A DNA stretch of 64,000 nt from Trifolium pratense (taxonomy: Eukaryota > Streptophyta > Magnoliopsida > Fabales > Fabaceae). Numbering within the stretch: position 1 is the first letter of the stretch; the number at the start of each line of letters is the position of its first letter. The notes under the pieces were generated by a model, which ran no database searches, had not been told where the DNA came from, and saw only the letters and a list, made by a program, of their open reading frames with translations. The stretch spans positions 23,845,362 to 23,909,361 of the forward strand of contig NC_060061.1 of NCBI RefSeq assembly GCF_020283565.1. The letters run 5' to 3'. The position numbers and the translations under genes were made by a program. Below are positions 19,273 to 31,036 of this stretch, piece after piece.

Positions 19273-19621
19273 GAATCATTAGTGATTGAAGTTGTTGAAG
19301 TATATTTTATAATAATGTGTATTTTTTTTAAAAAAAAATTAATCAAATCTTTGGCACCCATTAGGATGTGTCAATATGTATGATGCATTTTGTATTTTCG
19401 CATTATGTAGATGCATTCTACATGACATCAAAATTAAGTTGTCTTGAAATTTGAATAGTCAAATTAGTCCGTAAATTTTAAGGATGATGATGATTATGGA
19501 GGAAGGATGGTTGAATTTTTTTTAGAGAAGAAGATAATGTTTTTTTATATGAAAAATTAGGGAAATTGTGGGTTAAAAGGGAAAAGGAGAGTAAACGTAT
19601 TAAAATATAGATGAACACTCT

Positions 19622-19791
19622 CATACACATATTATGTGGATATGTATCGGTACACGGTTTAATTAGGTGGACGATTGTGATTGGTCCACAAATAATATTA
19701 ATATAGAAAAATCAATAAATATTATTTGTAGACCAATCATAATCATCCACCTCAACAAATATAGTGGTACATATTCACATAATATGTATAC
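19622..19791. mobile_element. Foldback MITE
   Basis: Two arms of about 80 bp pair imperfectly around a short loop near 19706-19718 (ACACATATTATGTGGATATG against CACATAATATGTAT; GGTGGACGATTGTGATTGGT against ACCAATCATAATCATCCACC). No coding capacity. The target duplication is unclear. Confidence 0.65.
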
Positions 19792-20400
19792 CAAATAATT
19801 CAACTAAAATATAATACTTAAATTTAACTGAACAAACTTAGCAAAACCGGTAATTTGACAGACGTCACACAATTTCATGAGATTATTTGCTATTTCTAAA
19901 ACTTGAGTGGTAGTATTTGATTAATTTTGCAATTTCAAATGTATTTATCTATTCACTCAATAATTTAAGTTTTTGTACATAATTTCACTCACTCATAAAA
20001 TCAGCCTCCAAATCCTTTTAATATCACTTGGCCCTCTATTAGATTTTATGAGTGACTGAAGAGAGAAAAGTCTGAAAAACTAAGAGCATCACAATATAGA
20101 ACTCTAATTTTGAGTCTTTAACTAGTCTCACGTGAACACATCACTCATTTATTATTTTTTAATAATAGTACCTAATAGATACTCAACTCCTCCAACATAG
20201 CACTTCTTAAAAAGTTCTAAATGGGTTCCATCAATAATTCCACATCAATTCAAAAATGTGTGTGGGTCCCATAAAAAGAATATTTTAATCTAATAGGTAC
20301 CTAATAGGTGAGTCCAAGAGGAGAGAGATGGTTCTTATGTGAGAATTGGTACCTAATAGGTACTCAAATGTATTTTGCTCTAATGGTAGTACCTAATAAG

Positions 20401-21555
20401 CAGTGTTTTAAAAACCGGACCGAACCGGCAGGTCGGACCTGTTGAACCGGGAACCAGAGGGTAACCGGTCTGGTTCGACAATCAGACCGTCCATGTTATT
20501 GAACCGCAGTGAACCGGTGTGAACCGGAATAAACCGCAAAAAACCGGTGAACCGACAGTTTATTCAAACCGGCCGGTTCAACTCAAATTTGGAATTTTTT
20601 TTTTAGAATTCGTTTTTTTTTATGTTTTTTTTTTCAGAACGCGTTTTTTAAATCAAGTTTGGAGAGGATCCTAACTCTTTTTTTTTAAATCAAGTTATTC
20701 CATTTTTTTTGGCACATGTTTTCATTTAATGCGTAAAAATATTAGAAAAGTGGCACCAATGAGTGTTGAACCATTGACCTTTAAATGAAAGTAAAGGTTT
20801 GCTACCACTATGCTACAAATGTTACTTGTTAATAAATTTACATTTTATTTTATATATTACAACATATAGTCTTCTACTTATTGTATGAAAACAACTTTCC
20901 ACGTAAATTTTGATCTTTTTTAACTATACAATTACTTTTGATTTTTTTATTTTTATATTTTTTAGATAAACTTCATATTTTGTTTATTGTTTGTCTTGTG
21001 TTGATTTAATTTTTCAACTCTCACTTTTTTGTTTACAATGAAGTTGATGATCGAACTCAAGACTTCATTCATACGGAGTATATCTAAATCTCTCACCACA
21101 AGACTTTATTTAATATTAGATCACTGATTTTATTTTATTTATTATCTACGAAAGTGTGTCTTTCTAATAATAATACGCTTCGTTTGGCCTACTTATTTTC
21201 TACTTTTCTACTTCTCCTTAAAAGAAATAGAGAAGTATAAAATTGTATTTTGCCCTATTTCTCCTTAAAAAAATTACCGAAATAAAGTAAAGAAGTAGAA
21301 AAGTAGAAAATAAGTAAGGTCAAATGGGGCCTAAGTAACAATGAAAGATCTAAGGGAAAAAAAAGTAACAATGATTTTTTTTAACTATATAGCGACCGGT
21401 TCAATAACTAAATAGAGACCGGTTCATTCCACCGATTTAATCCGGTTTAATCTGATTTGTCATGCGGTTCGACCAGTGACCCAGTGGTTCAACCAATGAA
21501 CCAGTGAACCAGTACCCTCATCGGTTCGATGTCCGGTTCGGTTTTTAAAACACTG
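20401..21555. mobile_element. Non-autonomous hAT element, 1155 bp
   Basis: Termini CAGTGTTTTAAAAACCGGAC and the inverse GTCCGGTTCGGTTTTTAAAACACTG. The exact 8-bp duplication CTAATAAG lies at 20393-20400 and 21556-21563, the hAT hallmark. Many subterminal GAACCGG/CCGGTTC repeats are present. No transposase frame was seen. It is inserted in a stretch of repeated TACCTAATAGGTAC-like motifs that looks like an older element. Confidence 0.92.
21178..21332. mobile_element. Small inverted-repeat element nested in the hAT element
   Basis: Arms of about 35 bp pair (CTACTTATTTTCTACTTTTC against GAAAAGTAGAAAATAAGTA), with outer ends resembling GTTTGGCC/GGCCCCATTTGACC. It lies inside 20401-21555. No clear target duplication. 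Confidence 0.6.
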
Positions 21556-21563
21556 CTAATAAG

Positions 21564-22616
21564 TACCATGAGTACCTAATAGGTACTTCACCATTGGAGA
21601 TGATACCTTAAACTCTGTTTAAACGATCTTAAAAACTAACATAATTAACACCTTATAGTTATGTTAGAAGTAGGTGAAAGTTGATCTCTTCATTGAAAAA
21701 GTTAAGTGATAGGTGTTATGAAAGAAGAGAGAAAAGTCTAAAAGTAGTTGTATATATTTTTGGTAGGAGTCTAAAAGTAGTATATTAATGATGGGAAAAC
21801 GATTACAAATTAAAAAAAAAAAAAGTTAGATTGACCGATTACATCACACTTGCTTAGTTTTGCTTATAGGCATACACAACTACTAGCAACTAACTATTAA
21901 CAAATATTGTTTCAAAAAAAAAACTATTATCAAATACAACTCTCTAATTACCAACTAATTATTTTTGTCAAAAAAAATTACCAACTAATTATTATATTAT
22001 TATCATGACAACATTTTAATGGTGGCAAATACGTTCTTTTTGCAGTAATTGGATCCTCTCAATAGAAACCTCCCTCAATCTCTCTTAATTCCTTCCTTTA
22101 TCTCACTCTCTTAATGATTAGAAAATTGAAAAATAAACTTGAGAAAAACAAGATTAAGAGAGAATAAAGATAGATAATCATCTAGAGAAATTGATGAACA
22201 CAGGATACTATGGTCCTTTTCATACAAGACCAAACACATTCAGATCATACATGTTTGAGTTTATTTATTTTGTGTCTACAATGCCAATTTGTAAAAGATG
22301 TATATTTATAACTCAGAACATGGCCAAAAAGCTACATTAATTAGGAAAACAAAAACAAAACATACATTGATGTAGGAAAATCTAACAAGAACAATGTGGA
22401 TATGTCCGTGTGTGCACAATATAAGAAGAATATAAAGATTGATAAATCTATTATAATACTCTCTTCCGTTCTTTTTATAGAGACACATGCCATCGACCAA
22501 AGTTGATATATCCAAATATATCAAATTTTGTTGAATCAGATGTCTCTTATGAAAAGAATGTTCATAAGTAGTATTATTAAGTGATTTATTTATTTATTTA
22601 TTTATAAATTGTAAAT
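21564..22616. other. Intergenic, repeats only
   Basis: Continuation of the TACCTAATAGGTAC repeat, ending near a CACCATTGGAGATGAT motif (also at about 41446), followed by AT-rich DNA. The 22455-22555 part resembles a Stowaway-type end (CTCTCTTCCGTTC...). No gene seen before the dirigent stop. Confidence 0.4.
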
Positions 22617-23195
22617 CTAATGAATGAGAGTGACATTGTAGCCAACAATAGCATCACCGGTAGTTAAATCAACCCAATGAGTCTTCGCAATAGCATACCC
22701 ACGGGCCATTCGAAAAAGCCCAGTACCACCAACAATAGGCATCTCACGAACAGGGTTGGCAGCAGAGTTTTTCCCAACAAGAGTAAAAGTGCTACCATTA
22801 TAAGGCCCGTCGACAAACACGTAACTCAACGACATAAGAAGCCCGATCTCTTGTTGACACGACGACGCATAAATCCCTTGTGCCCGGCCAACTAACTTCG
22901 ATTTCGGATCATATGTTTCCGTTAATGGATCATCTGCCATAAATATGGTTCCAAACCGTGTTACATATGACTGAGTCTTGTCTAGTGGTTCAGCTATCTT
23001 AACAACACTTGGATTTTTCCCACTTAGTGTGTCATGGAAATAGAATTGAAGATTTGTTTCTGATTCTTGGTTCTTTTTTGGAAATGTTTTGCCCCAATTC
23101 CCTGCTTTTAGTTTCAAGCTTTGAATTGGTGGTAAAAGCATAGCAAACATTAGAAGAAGTGCAAGCACAAGCACATTTTGCTTAGACATAGACAT
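22617..23195 (-). CDS. Dirigent protein, 192 aa
   Basis: Secreted plant dirigent-family protein: family members steer stereoselective coupling of phenoxy radicals in lignan or related phenolic synthesis, often in defence. Single exon. I choose ATG 23195 (MSMSKQ...) rather than the in-frame ATG at 23255, because the latter lies upstream of a TATA-like tract and would add a hydrophilic stretch in front of an obvious signal peptide (VLVLALLLMFAMLLPPIQS). Dirigent motifs: FYFHDTLSG, GRAQGIYASS, LSYVFVDGPYNGSTFTLVG and GGTGLFRMARGYAIAKT. NGST and NVT are N-glycosylation sites. Length is normal and there are no breaks. The exact product cannot be assigned. Confidence 0.93.
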   Translation of the reverse strand: MSMSKQNVLVLALLLMFAMLLPPIQSLKLKAGNWGKTFPKKNQESETNLQFYFHDTLSGKNPSVVKIAEPLDKTQSYVTRFGTIFMADDPLTETYDPKSKLVGRAQGIYASSCQQEIGLLMSLSYVFVDGPYNGSTFTLVGKNSAANPVREMPIVGGTGLFRMARGYAIAKTHWVDLTTGDAIVGYNVTLIH

Positions 23196-23235
23196 TTTTT
23201 TATGGTTTGTGTGTTTTGTTTCTCTGTTGAGTGTG

Positions 23236-23250
23236 TGTATATAAATAGAA
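23236..23250 (-). promoter_or_regulatory. Candidate TATA box of the dirigent gene
   Basis: The minus strand reads CTATTTATATACAC about 45-55 bp before ATG 23195. The position is compatible with a short 5' leader and argues against the upstream ATG at 23255. Assigned on composition and position only. Confidence 0.4.
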
Positions 23251-23769
23251 AACATTTGTGTTGCGTTGTGGAGTTAGTGACCAATTGTTTGTGTTACTGT
23301 TTTTTCAAAAGGTGTTAGGTACTGTTTGATGGAGAATATTAGGTACTTTTTTTCCACCACCGGTCCACTGAACCGTCTAATTTAGTTCGGAGTCAGTTAT
23401 GTTATCAAGTGATTTCAGCCTTTTCGATCACAATTGCAGGAGATCAAACTAAAGTCGTCAAGTTCAGCGTCAATTACAACTAGACCAGCTAACGAGACGC
23501 ACTTTACCCACAAAAGAAATTCGAAATGCTGTGGCGCAACAAACACTACACCGACATAGTTATATTCGTGTTTTGATTTTTACAAAGTGAGGGAGGTCCA
23601 CTAGAGCATGTTAGGAGTAATTTCTTTGAAGAACGTGATAAATGGGAGGGGTCGTTCAACTGCTTTTAGCAATTGGACAAATGATAAAGTTGTCCACACC
23701 ATATTCCACGTTATTGGTGAATTGATTTGAATTGCATATTTTAACTAAGGAAAATTTTGTGAAATTTAC

Positions 23770-23893
23770 CTATGACCTAAAATAGACAATTGTAAGTAGT
23801 TTAGAAAAGCTTATTCAAAAAGTAACTTAGAAATGCAATGCACATAGCTTAGAAAATATGCTTTAAACCATACTTTAATGTACAAGTCGTATG
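23770..23893. repeat. 124-bp repeat, copy 1
   Basis: Starts CTATGACCTAAAATAGAC and ends ACAAGTCGTATG. Matches 31037-31160 in direct orientation with about four substitutions. The two copies flank, but do not touch, the copia element. Confidence 0.9.
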
Positions 23894-24014
23894 ATATGAT
23901 AAACTGTTATTTTCATTTTTTTTTTGTTTATAATGAAGTTGAGAATCGAACTCATTATGTCTAACATACTATCAAAACTTTCTACTATTTGACTAAACAT
24001 AGTGGCTTTGATAG

Positions 24015-24256
24015 TAATAGAAGAAAATATTGATACTAATTAATGTTAGTTAACATCATGAGTCAACATGCCAATCACAATCCCATGATTGTTTGATTCT
24101 ATTTAATATCATAATCATGTATTATTTGTATATATCAGTTTAGCATGATTTTAGGATCAATTAGTTGCTCTTGTAACTATTTATACGTGTAATTGGTTCA
24201 GCATATCAATTCAAGGAAATACAAAAAGTTTCATATTGAATTCTATTATTTTATTA
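24015..24256 (+). repeat. 5' LTR of copia element
   Basis: 242 bp, 3 differences from the 3' LTR. Its last three bases overlap the gag ATG. Confidence 0.95.
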
Positions 24257-25149
24257 TGGCACCAGAGCTGGTCAATTCTGATGATGGAAAAAACCGGGAT
24301 TCCGCTGCCGGCAAAAAACATGAGGATCACGTTTCCAATGTCAAGGAAACAAAGATCACTCCCAATCCTGCATATCATTTGAGTTCTTCAGATAACCCAG
24401 GAACTCCTCTTGTTACTGTGTTGCTCAAAGGCAACAATTACCGAACGTGGTCTCGTTCAATGAGAACAGCCCTACGTGCGAAGACAAAATTCGGTTTTAT
24501 TGACGACACTGTCAAAAAACCAGCATCACATGATGAAGATTATTATTTGTGGGAAAAGGCAGATTCCATGGTGATGGCTTGGATCATCAATTCAACAGAT
24601 CCCAGTCTCCATGGGAGCATTTCACATGCGTCAACAGCCAAGGATGTGTGGCTTGACTTAGAGGAGCGTTTTGCACAAACAAACGCACCACGTATCCACC
24701 AGTTATGGCGAACTCTATGTCTGATGCAAAAACAATCAGATGTTACTGTCACTAAATTTTATACCCGGTTCAAAAGTATTCTTGATGAACTGGATGAACT
24801 TCAACCACTTCCAGAATGTAGTTGTGGAACTTCAAAACTTTTGATCCAAAGAGAGGAAGATCGCCGAGTTCACTTATTTCTTGGAGGCTTTGACAATGAG
24901 GAATATGCGCATGTCAAGGCAACCATCCTCAACTCTGAACCAATGCCCTCTCTTCGGCGTGTTTTCAATCACATTCAAAGAGAAGAGTCAAGACTTGCGG
25001 CTGAAAAGGAGAGAGAAGTAAAGGTTGAGTCAGGAGCAGCCTTTCACTCCTCAAAAGGACACAAACTCAAAGATAAATGCGACCACTGTGGCAAAGTGGG
25101 CCATATCAAGGCTAGATGTTTTGAAATATATGGTTATCCTGCCAACTAG
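24256..25149 (+). pseudogene. Copia gag
   Basis: ATG at 24256 begins in the last base of the 5' LTR and runs through the primer-binding site. The protein has the UBN2-type gag N-terminus (NPAYHLSSSDNPGTPLV, NYRTWSRSM) and ends with a CCHC zinc knuckle C-DHC-GKVGH-IKARC. TAG at 25147-25149 interrupts a frame that continues as protease/integrase, so this looks like a point-mutated TGG in a single gag-pol frame. Confidence 0.85.
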
Positions 25150-26526
25150 GAGACACGCAGAACTAGAGCTCAATACGCTCGAGGCAAACAAGGAGAGCAG
25201 TCCATTGCACACATGGCTCGTGCAGAGGAAGGAATAAGGAAAGAAAATGCAGAAGCATCTTCCAGAGGTCTTGCTTTGCATGGAATGTACAAAGAAGCTT
25301 CCAACATGGCTGGTAATTGCAGAGAGATACGATGGGTGCTAGATAGCGGTGCCTCACATCACATGACTCCCTTGTTATCTCTCTTTAACAAACTTCGTAG
25401 AATTGAGAAACCTTTTTCCATAATAACACCAACGGGGAATGCAGTGCTAGTTGAATCAATGGGAAATATAACCCTTGATAAAAATATAATTTTGAAAGAT
25501 GTTTTGTTTATTCCAGATTTTAATTGCAATCTCATCTCAATCCATAAATTAACACGGGACTTAGATTGCACTGTAACTTATGATAAAAACTATTGTGTGA
25601 TGCAGGACCTAGCCTCGAAGAGGAAGATTGGATTAGGTGATCTACATGATGGGGTTTATGTGTTCAAAGGACCAATACAAGGACATTCATTTGCTGCTGC
25701 TCAAGAGAACACAGACAAGCTTTGGCATTCAAGATTGGGGCACCCTTCAACTCAAGCTCTTCAACATTTATCTAGCTTTCTAAATTGTAATTTCAATTTG
25801 AATAAGTTTGACTGTTGTGACATATGTCATAAGTCTAAACATTGTAGATCTCCTTTTCCCGTTAGTAATAATAAAGTTGATGCTCCTTTCAATCTCATTC
25901 ACTGTGATGTTTGGGGAAAATATCACACAGCGTCACACAATGGTGCACACTATTTTTTAACAATCGTGGATGATTACACACGATGTACATGGGTTTATTT
26001 AATGAAAGACAAAACAGAAACCGTGCCAAATCTTATCAATTTTTGCAATATGGTTACAAGACAATTTAATGTCAATGTGAGACGTATTAGAAGCGACAAT
26101 GGCACAGAATTCATCAATTCTGCATTTCAGAAGTTCCTCGTACAAGAAGGTATCCTACAAGAGACATCTTGTGTTGCAACGCCTCAACAAAATGGCCGTG
26201 TTGAACGTAAGCATAGACACATACTGAATGTAGCAAGAGCCTTGAGATTTGAAGCTAACCTTCCAATTCGTTTTTGGGGGGAATGCATACTTGCTGCAAC
26301 CCATTTAATCAATAGAGCACCTACTGTTGCTAATAAAGGAGTGACTCCTTATCAAATGTTATATGGGAAGGCACCAAATTATGCACATCTCAGAGTGATG
26401 GGTTGTTTATGTTATGTGAAAAGTTCAAAGAAATTGGATAAGTTTGCTCCCAGATCAGAAAAATGTTTATTTATTGGGTATCCACAAGGTCAAAAGGGTT
26501 GGAAGGTTTTCAATCTTGAAACGCAT
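25150..26526 (+). pseudogene. Copia protease and integrase portion
   Basis: Same frame as gag. Aspartic protease VLDSGASHHMT, GAG-pre-integrase LWHSRLGHPS with an HHCC zinc finger (CCDICHKSK), and integrase core with CDVWG, DDYTR, RSDNGTEF and an ARALRFEANLP segment, ending LFIGYPQGQKGWKVFN. Cut at 26526 by the nested element; the coding tail resumes after 28402 (EFIVSRDVIFYEHIFPY). Confidence 0.88.
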
Positions 26527-28401
26527 TGTTGGTTATTGCCTTTGAATTGTGCAAGGAAAACAGAAAATTGGTCTTGTTACAGGACATCAAGCCAGGCTTG
26601 ATGTCTGCTGCGCCAGGCTCAATGAAAATGCAGGTTTGGGTGATGCTCTCTGCCATCTGAGCCAGGTTTGGCCTGGGCTGCGCCAGGCTTGGAGCGGGAT
26701 TATATATATCCCCTGTTTTATGTTTTCAGCCGCAAGAGGGAGGAAAAATGTGATTTTTAGGGTTCTTTCTCCAACATGAAGGCTAGAGTGTTAGAGGGCT
26801 TCTCTTGGGTAATCTCTAGGGTTGGGGAAGTGATTGTAACACCTTAGAAACACTTATTGATTGAATCTCTTGGTCACGGGAAGAGATTCGGGAAAAGGGT
26901 AGATTTAGGAAAACTCTAAATCTTGTAACTCTTTTGTTTTGGTTGCTTCAATTCATTTGTCCCACACATCAAAAGTATTATTGGTGTGGTTTTCGATCCG
27001 AATTCACAACAATTGGCGCCCACCGTGGGGTAAAGGGTTAATTGGATTAAGTACCATGGATTCAAAATGGGTTATCGAGGGACTTTCCGGAAACAATTTG
27101 GAATTGTGGAAAGTGAAGATGGGAGCAAGAGCAATTTTAAGGTTCGGGATGATGGATAAAACACGACGTGTTGTTATCCGGTGCCTCGGAGGTAAAAATC
27201 TAATGGAGATCGCGATGGTGAAGAACAAGGTCGTCCTGGAGAGGCGGTGGAAGAATACTCAACATCGGCCTGGAGAGGCGGTGGAAGAATACTCGGTTAC
27301 AAGGTGGAGGATATAGTGGATATACTGGTTTAAGGCTTTGGTGGAGGAATCTCGGTTTGAGGTGGAGGTACACCAAAGTGGTATGGCTATGGAGACCTTG
27401 TGTGGAAGCAACGGTGATCAAGCTTGGTAACTTGTTAGACTGCGGAAGGTAGTTGGACACAAGGAGAGTTTGAGGTTGCAGCTTGTGAAACCACCTAAAA
27501 ATTCCAAGGTTGGTTGGAGGCAAGCATATCTTCAAGAGTACGGAAAGCTACAATCCGGGGTTTGAAGAGGGTACGGTGTAGCTTGTGGGTTGTCCTAAAA
27601 ATCCAAGGGCAATTGGAGGCAAGCATTTTTCGGGAGTACGGAGAGGTAGACTCCGGGGGCCGAATAGGGGTGGTGTAAACTTGGAGAGAGCGGCATGATG
27701 GTTGGTGGGAAGTTGGCATCACCATCAATTTAAAGGCAAGGTGGAGATTATTGGTTATTGCCTTTGAATTGTGCAAGGAAAACAGAAAATTGGTCTTGTT
27801 ACAGGACATCAAGCCAGGCTTGATGCCTGCTACGCCAGCCAGGCTCAATGAAAATGCAGGTTTGGGTGATGCTCTCTGCCATCTGAGCCAGGCTTGGCCT
27901 GGGCTGCGCCAGGCTTGGAGCGGGATTATATATATCCCCTGTTTTATGTTTTCAGCCGCAAGAGGGAGGAAAAATGTGATTTTTAGGGTTCTTTCTCCAA
28001 CATGAAGGCTAGAGTGTTAGAGGGTTTCTCTTGGGTAATCTCTAGGGTTGGGGAAGTGATTGTAACACCTTAGAAATACTTATTGATTGAATCTCTTGGT
28101 CACGGGAAGAGATTCGGGAAAAGGGTAGATTTAGGAAAACTCTAAATCTTGTAACTCTTTGTGGTTGAATCTTTGTAATCAAGTTGAATCATTCATAGTG
28201 GAACGGAGAGCTCTCTCTCCCCCAGACTAGGTCATTATTGGACCGAACTGGGTAAACAATTTCATCGTGTTCTTTATCGCTTTCATCGTTTATTGTTGAT
28301 TTATTAATTATTGCTCATCCATTTTGTTTTGGTTGCTTCAATTCATTTGTCCCACACATCAAAAGTATTATTGGTGTGGTTTTCGAACCGAATTCACAAC
28401 A
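26527..28401 (+). mobile_element. Nested non-autonomous LTR element (1.9 kb)
   Basis: The 5-bp target duplication CGCAT lies at 26522-26526 and 28402-28406. LTRs: left 26527-27011 (485 bp, TGTTGG...CAACA), right 27749-28401 (653 bp). The left one lacks about 168 bp that the right retains, and the right begins TATTGG (one substitution in TG). A GATTATATATATCCCC box sits in each LTR. The left LTR is followed by TTGGCGCCCACCGTGGGG, a likely primer-binding region. The 737-bp interior has a short gag-like start (IEGLSGNNLELWKVKM) and then degenerate tandem repeats, with no protease, integrase or RT. Confidence 0.9.
27225..27290. repeat. Tandem repeat inside nested element
   Basis: The unit CCTGGAGAGGCGGTGGAAGA plus AATACTC occurs twice with a spacer of about 8 bp. 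A longer degenerate unit (CAAGG...TTGGAGGCAAGCAT...GAGTACGG) repeats at about 27505 and 27605. Confidence 0.75.
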
Positions 28402-30460
28402 CGCATGAATTCATAGTCTCGCGTGATGTCATATTTTATGAGCATATTTTTCCTTATGCCTCACCAAATGAGAGTATGTGTGAAGTTCAAAATGAACTAA
28501 GGTCAAATATAGTGCCGCAACAAGATGATGAGGAAGAGATAATTCTATAAGATCATAGAAAAGAGATTGAGAGGACACCTACCCATGATGCCATGGATGA
28601 GGGCATAGAGGAATCTGGTGGAGAAGTAGTTCAAAGTGAAGGGATGATTCAAAATATCATAGAGATATCAAGTGAAGAAGAAGAAGTACAAAGTGAGGGG
28701 GGACTCAAAATGTCCTTGAGGAGATAGAACTTCCCCCTAGAACACGACAACCATCTGTTCGTCTCAAGGATCATTATTGTTATGCAGCAAACATAAACCC
28801 TTCATGCAAGACATCGAACTCCAGCTCCTCTTTAGGTAAGGTATATCTCATCTCTAATTTTAATAGTTTTAATCATTATTCACAAAAGCATCTAGCTTAT
28901 CTTGCAGCATTGGCTACTAATGAAGAGCCAACATCATATTCTCAAGCTATGAAGCACCATGAATGGAGAGAGGCCATGGCGAAAGAACTTAAAGCTTTGG
29001 AAGAAAATGAGACTTGGGAGTTGACTACCTTGCCGAAGGGAAGAAAGGCTGTGGGATGCAAAGGGGTATACAAAATCAAGTATAAAGCCACCGGGGAAAT
29101 AGAGAAGTACAAGGCACGCTTAGTAGCAAAGGGTTTCACACAAGTAGAAGGTGAGGACTATGGTGAAACTTTTGCACCAGTGGCAAAGATGACTACCATT
29201 CGTTGCTTACTCACCGTTGCAGTAGCAAGAGGGTGGGAGCTCCATCAAATGGATGTAAGCAATGCTTTCCTACATGGAGAACTAGATGAGGAGGTATACA
29301 TGAATATCCCACAAGGCTACAAATCATTGAAGGAGGGGCTAGTTTGCCGTTTAAAGAAGTCTTTATATGGTTTGAAACAAGCCTCACGAAATTGGTATTT
29401 CAAGCTCTCCCAATCCCTTTTGTCATACGGTTTCAAGGAATGTCAAGCATATCACAGTCTTTTCACCTACGCAGATGGTTCTGTTTTTCTCGCCATTTTA
29501 GTGTATGTTGATGATCTAGTCATTGCTGGGAATGACTCATTTGCTTGCGCCAAATTTAAAGAATACTTGAGTAATTGTTTCCACATGAAAGACCTTGGTG
29601 TTCTCAAGTATTTTTTAGGTCTCGAATTAGCTCGTGGATCATCTGGAATGTTCATGTGTCAGCAAAAATACACCTTGGACATCCTAGATGAATGTGGGAT
29701 GCTTGCTTGCAAACCCTCATCTTTTCCAATGGAGCAAAATCACAGATTAGCACTAGCTACAAGACCTTCCTTTTATGATCCATCAAAGTACAGAAGACTA
29801 GTGGGGAGACTTATTTATTTGACAATCACTCGACCCGAAATAACTTATGCGGTCCATATACTTAGTCAGTTCATGCAAGAACCTTTACAAGCGCATTGGG
29901 AAGCAGCCATGCGAGTTCTTCGATATTTAAAGTCTTCACCGGGACAAGGGATCATATTGCCAAGAGAGAATAACTTGGAACTTGTTGGTTTTTGCGACTC
30001 GGATTGGGCATCTTGTCCACTTACAAGACGATCAACCTCAGGATACTTAATGAAGCTCGGAGAAGCTCCTGTCTCTTGGAAAACTAAAAAACAAGTCATT
30101 GTATCTCGCTCTTCTAGTGAGGCCGAATATCGTGCAATGGCACATGCTGCAAGTGAGATCATTTGGTTACGTAATTTGCTAGCTTGTTTACAAGTTCAGT
30201 GTGATTCACCTACACTACTTTACTGTGATAATCAAGCTGCATTACATCTAGCTGCCAATCCAGTTTATCATGAGAGAACAAAACACATAGAAGTGGATTG
30301 TCATTTCATTCGAGAACACATACAATCCAAGGCCATTTCCACTGCATATGTACCAACAAAACAACAACAGGCTGACATCTTCACCAAGTCCTTAGGAGGG
30401 AAAACGTTTCATGACTTGCAAAGCAAGTTGGGAGTTCACAATCCTCACTCTCCAACTTGA
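28402..30460 (+). pseudogene. Copia integrase tail, reverse transcriptase and RNase H
   Basis: After the nested element the integrase tail continues to a stop at 28550, and frame is lost until about 28890. From there 516 or more codons are open: RT motifs KARLVAKGFTQ, QMDVSNAFLHG, SLYGLKQASR and YVDD, then RNase H with GFCDSDWAS, SRSSSEAEYRAM and DNQAALHLAANPVYHERTKH, ending just before the polypurine tract. RT and RNase H look intact by themselves. Confidence 0.9.
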
Positions 30461-30467
30461 GGGGGAG

Positions 30468-30709
30468 TAATAGAAGAAAATATTGATACTAATTAATGTT
30501 AGTTAACATCATGAGTCAACATGCCAATCACAATCCCATGATTGTTTGATTCTGTTTAATATCATAATCATGTATTATTTGTATATATCAGTTTAGCATG
30601 ATTTTAGGATCAATTAGTTGCTCTTGTAACTATTTATACGTGTAATTGGTTCAGCATATCAATTCAAGAAAATACAAAAAGTTTCATTTTGAATTCTATT
30701 ATTTTATTA
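30468..30709 (+). repeat. 3' LTR of copia element
   Basis: 242 bp, ends ATTTTATTA, followed by GATAG. Confidence 0.95.
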
Positions 30710-31036
30710 GATAGACTGTCATTTTATGATTGAAGAGAATCTATTTTCAAGACTATATCAATAATGTGATGGCAAAACACATGATACCAACAATAATTAG
30801 ATACATGATATCAAACGACCTTTATTAATCAAAATCTACAATCAACACAAACCTATCAGTCAAGTCAGATCATATCATCCTTAAATATTTCTTCATGTGA
30901 ATGAGAAGAGAGAGAGGGGGTGGCTTTCATGTCCTTGTAATTTGCTCAAAATCATAAACAATCTCAATTAATTAATGCTCAGTTCCCTTTAACCGTCCAA
31001 AACAGATTCCATATGGCATTAATTAGCTATGGTCAA

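Larger units (their letters stand above)
24015..30709 (+). mobile_element. Ty1/copia LTR retrotransposon (6.7 kb with nested insertion)
   Basis: Two 242-bp LTRs (24015-24256 and 30468-30709) differ at three positions. The exact 5-bp target duplication GATAG lies at 24010-24014 and 30710-30714. The termini are TAATAG...TATTA, so the ends are TA...TA rather than TG...CA. The primer-binding site TGGCACCAGAGC follows the 5' LTR at once (initiator-Met type), and the polypurine tract GAGGGGGAG precedes the 3' LTR. Gene order gag, protease, integrase, RT, RNase H places it in Copia. It is defective: an amber codon after gag, a nested element in the integrase tail, and frame loss between 28550 and 28890. 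The closely similar LTRs indicate a fairly recent insertion. Confidence 0.96.

Noticed and set aside
23196..23255. Upstream ATG for the dirigent protein
   Set aside because: It would place a hydrophilic leader before the signal peptide and lies upstream of a TATA-like tract.
26939..27316. A 125-codon open frame as an independent gene
   Set aside because: It crosses from the LTR of the nested element into its interior; only a short gag-like patch is recognisable.
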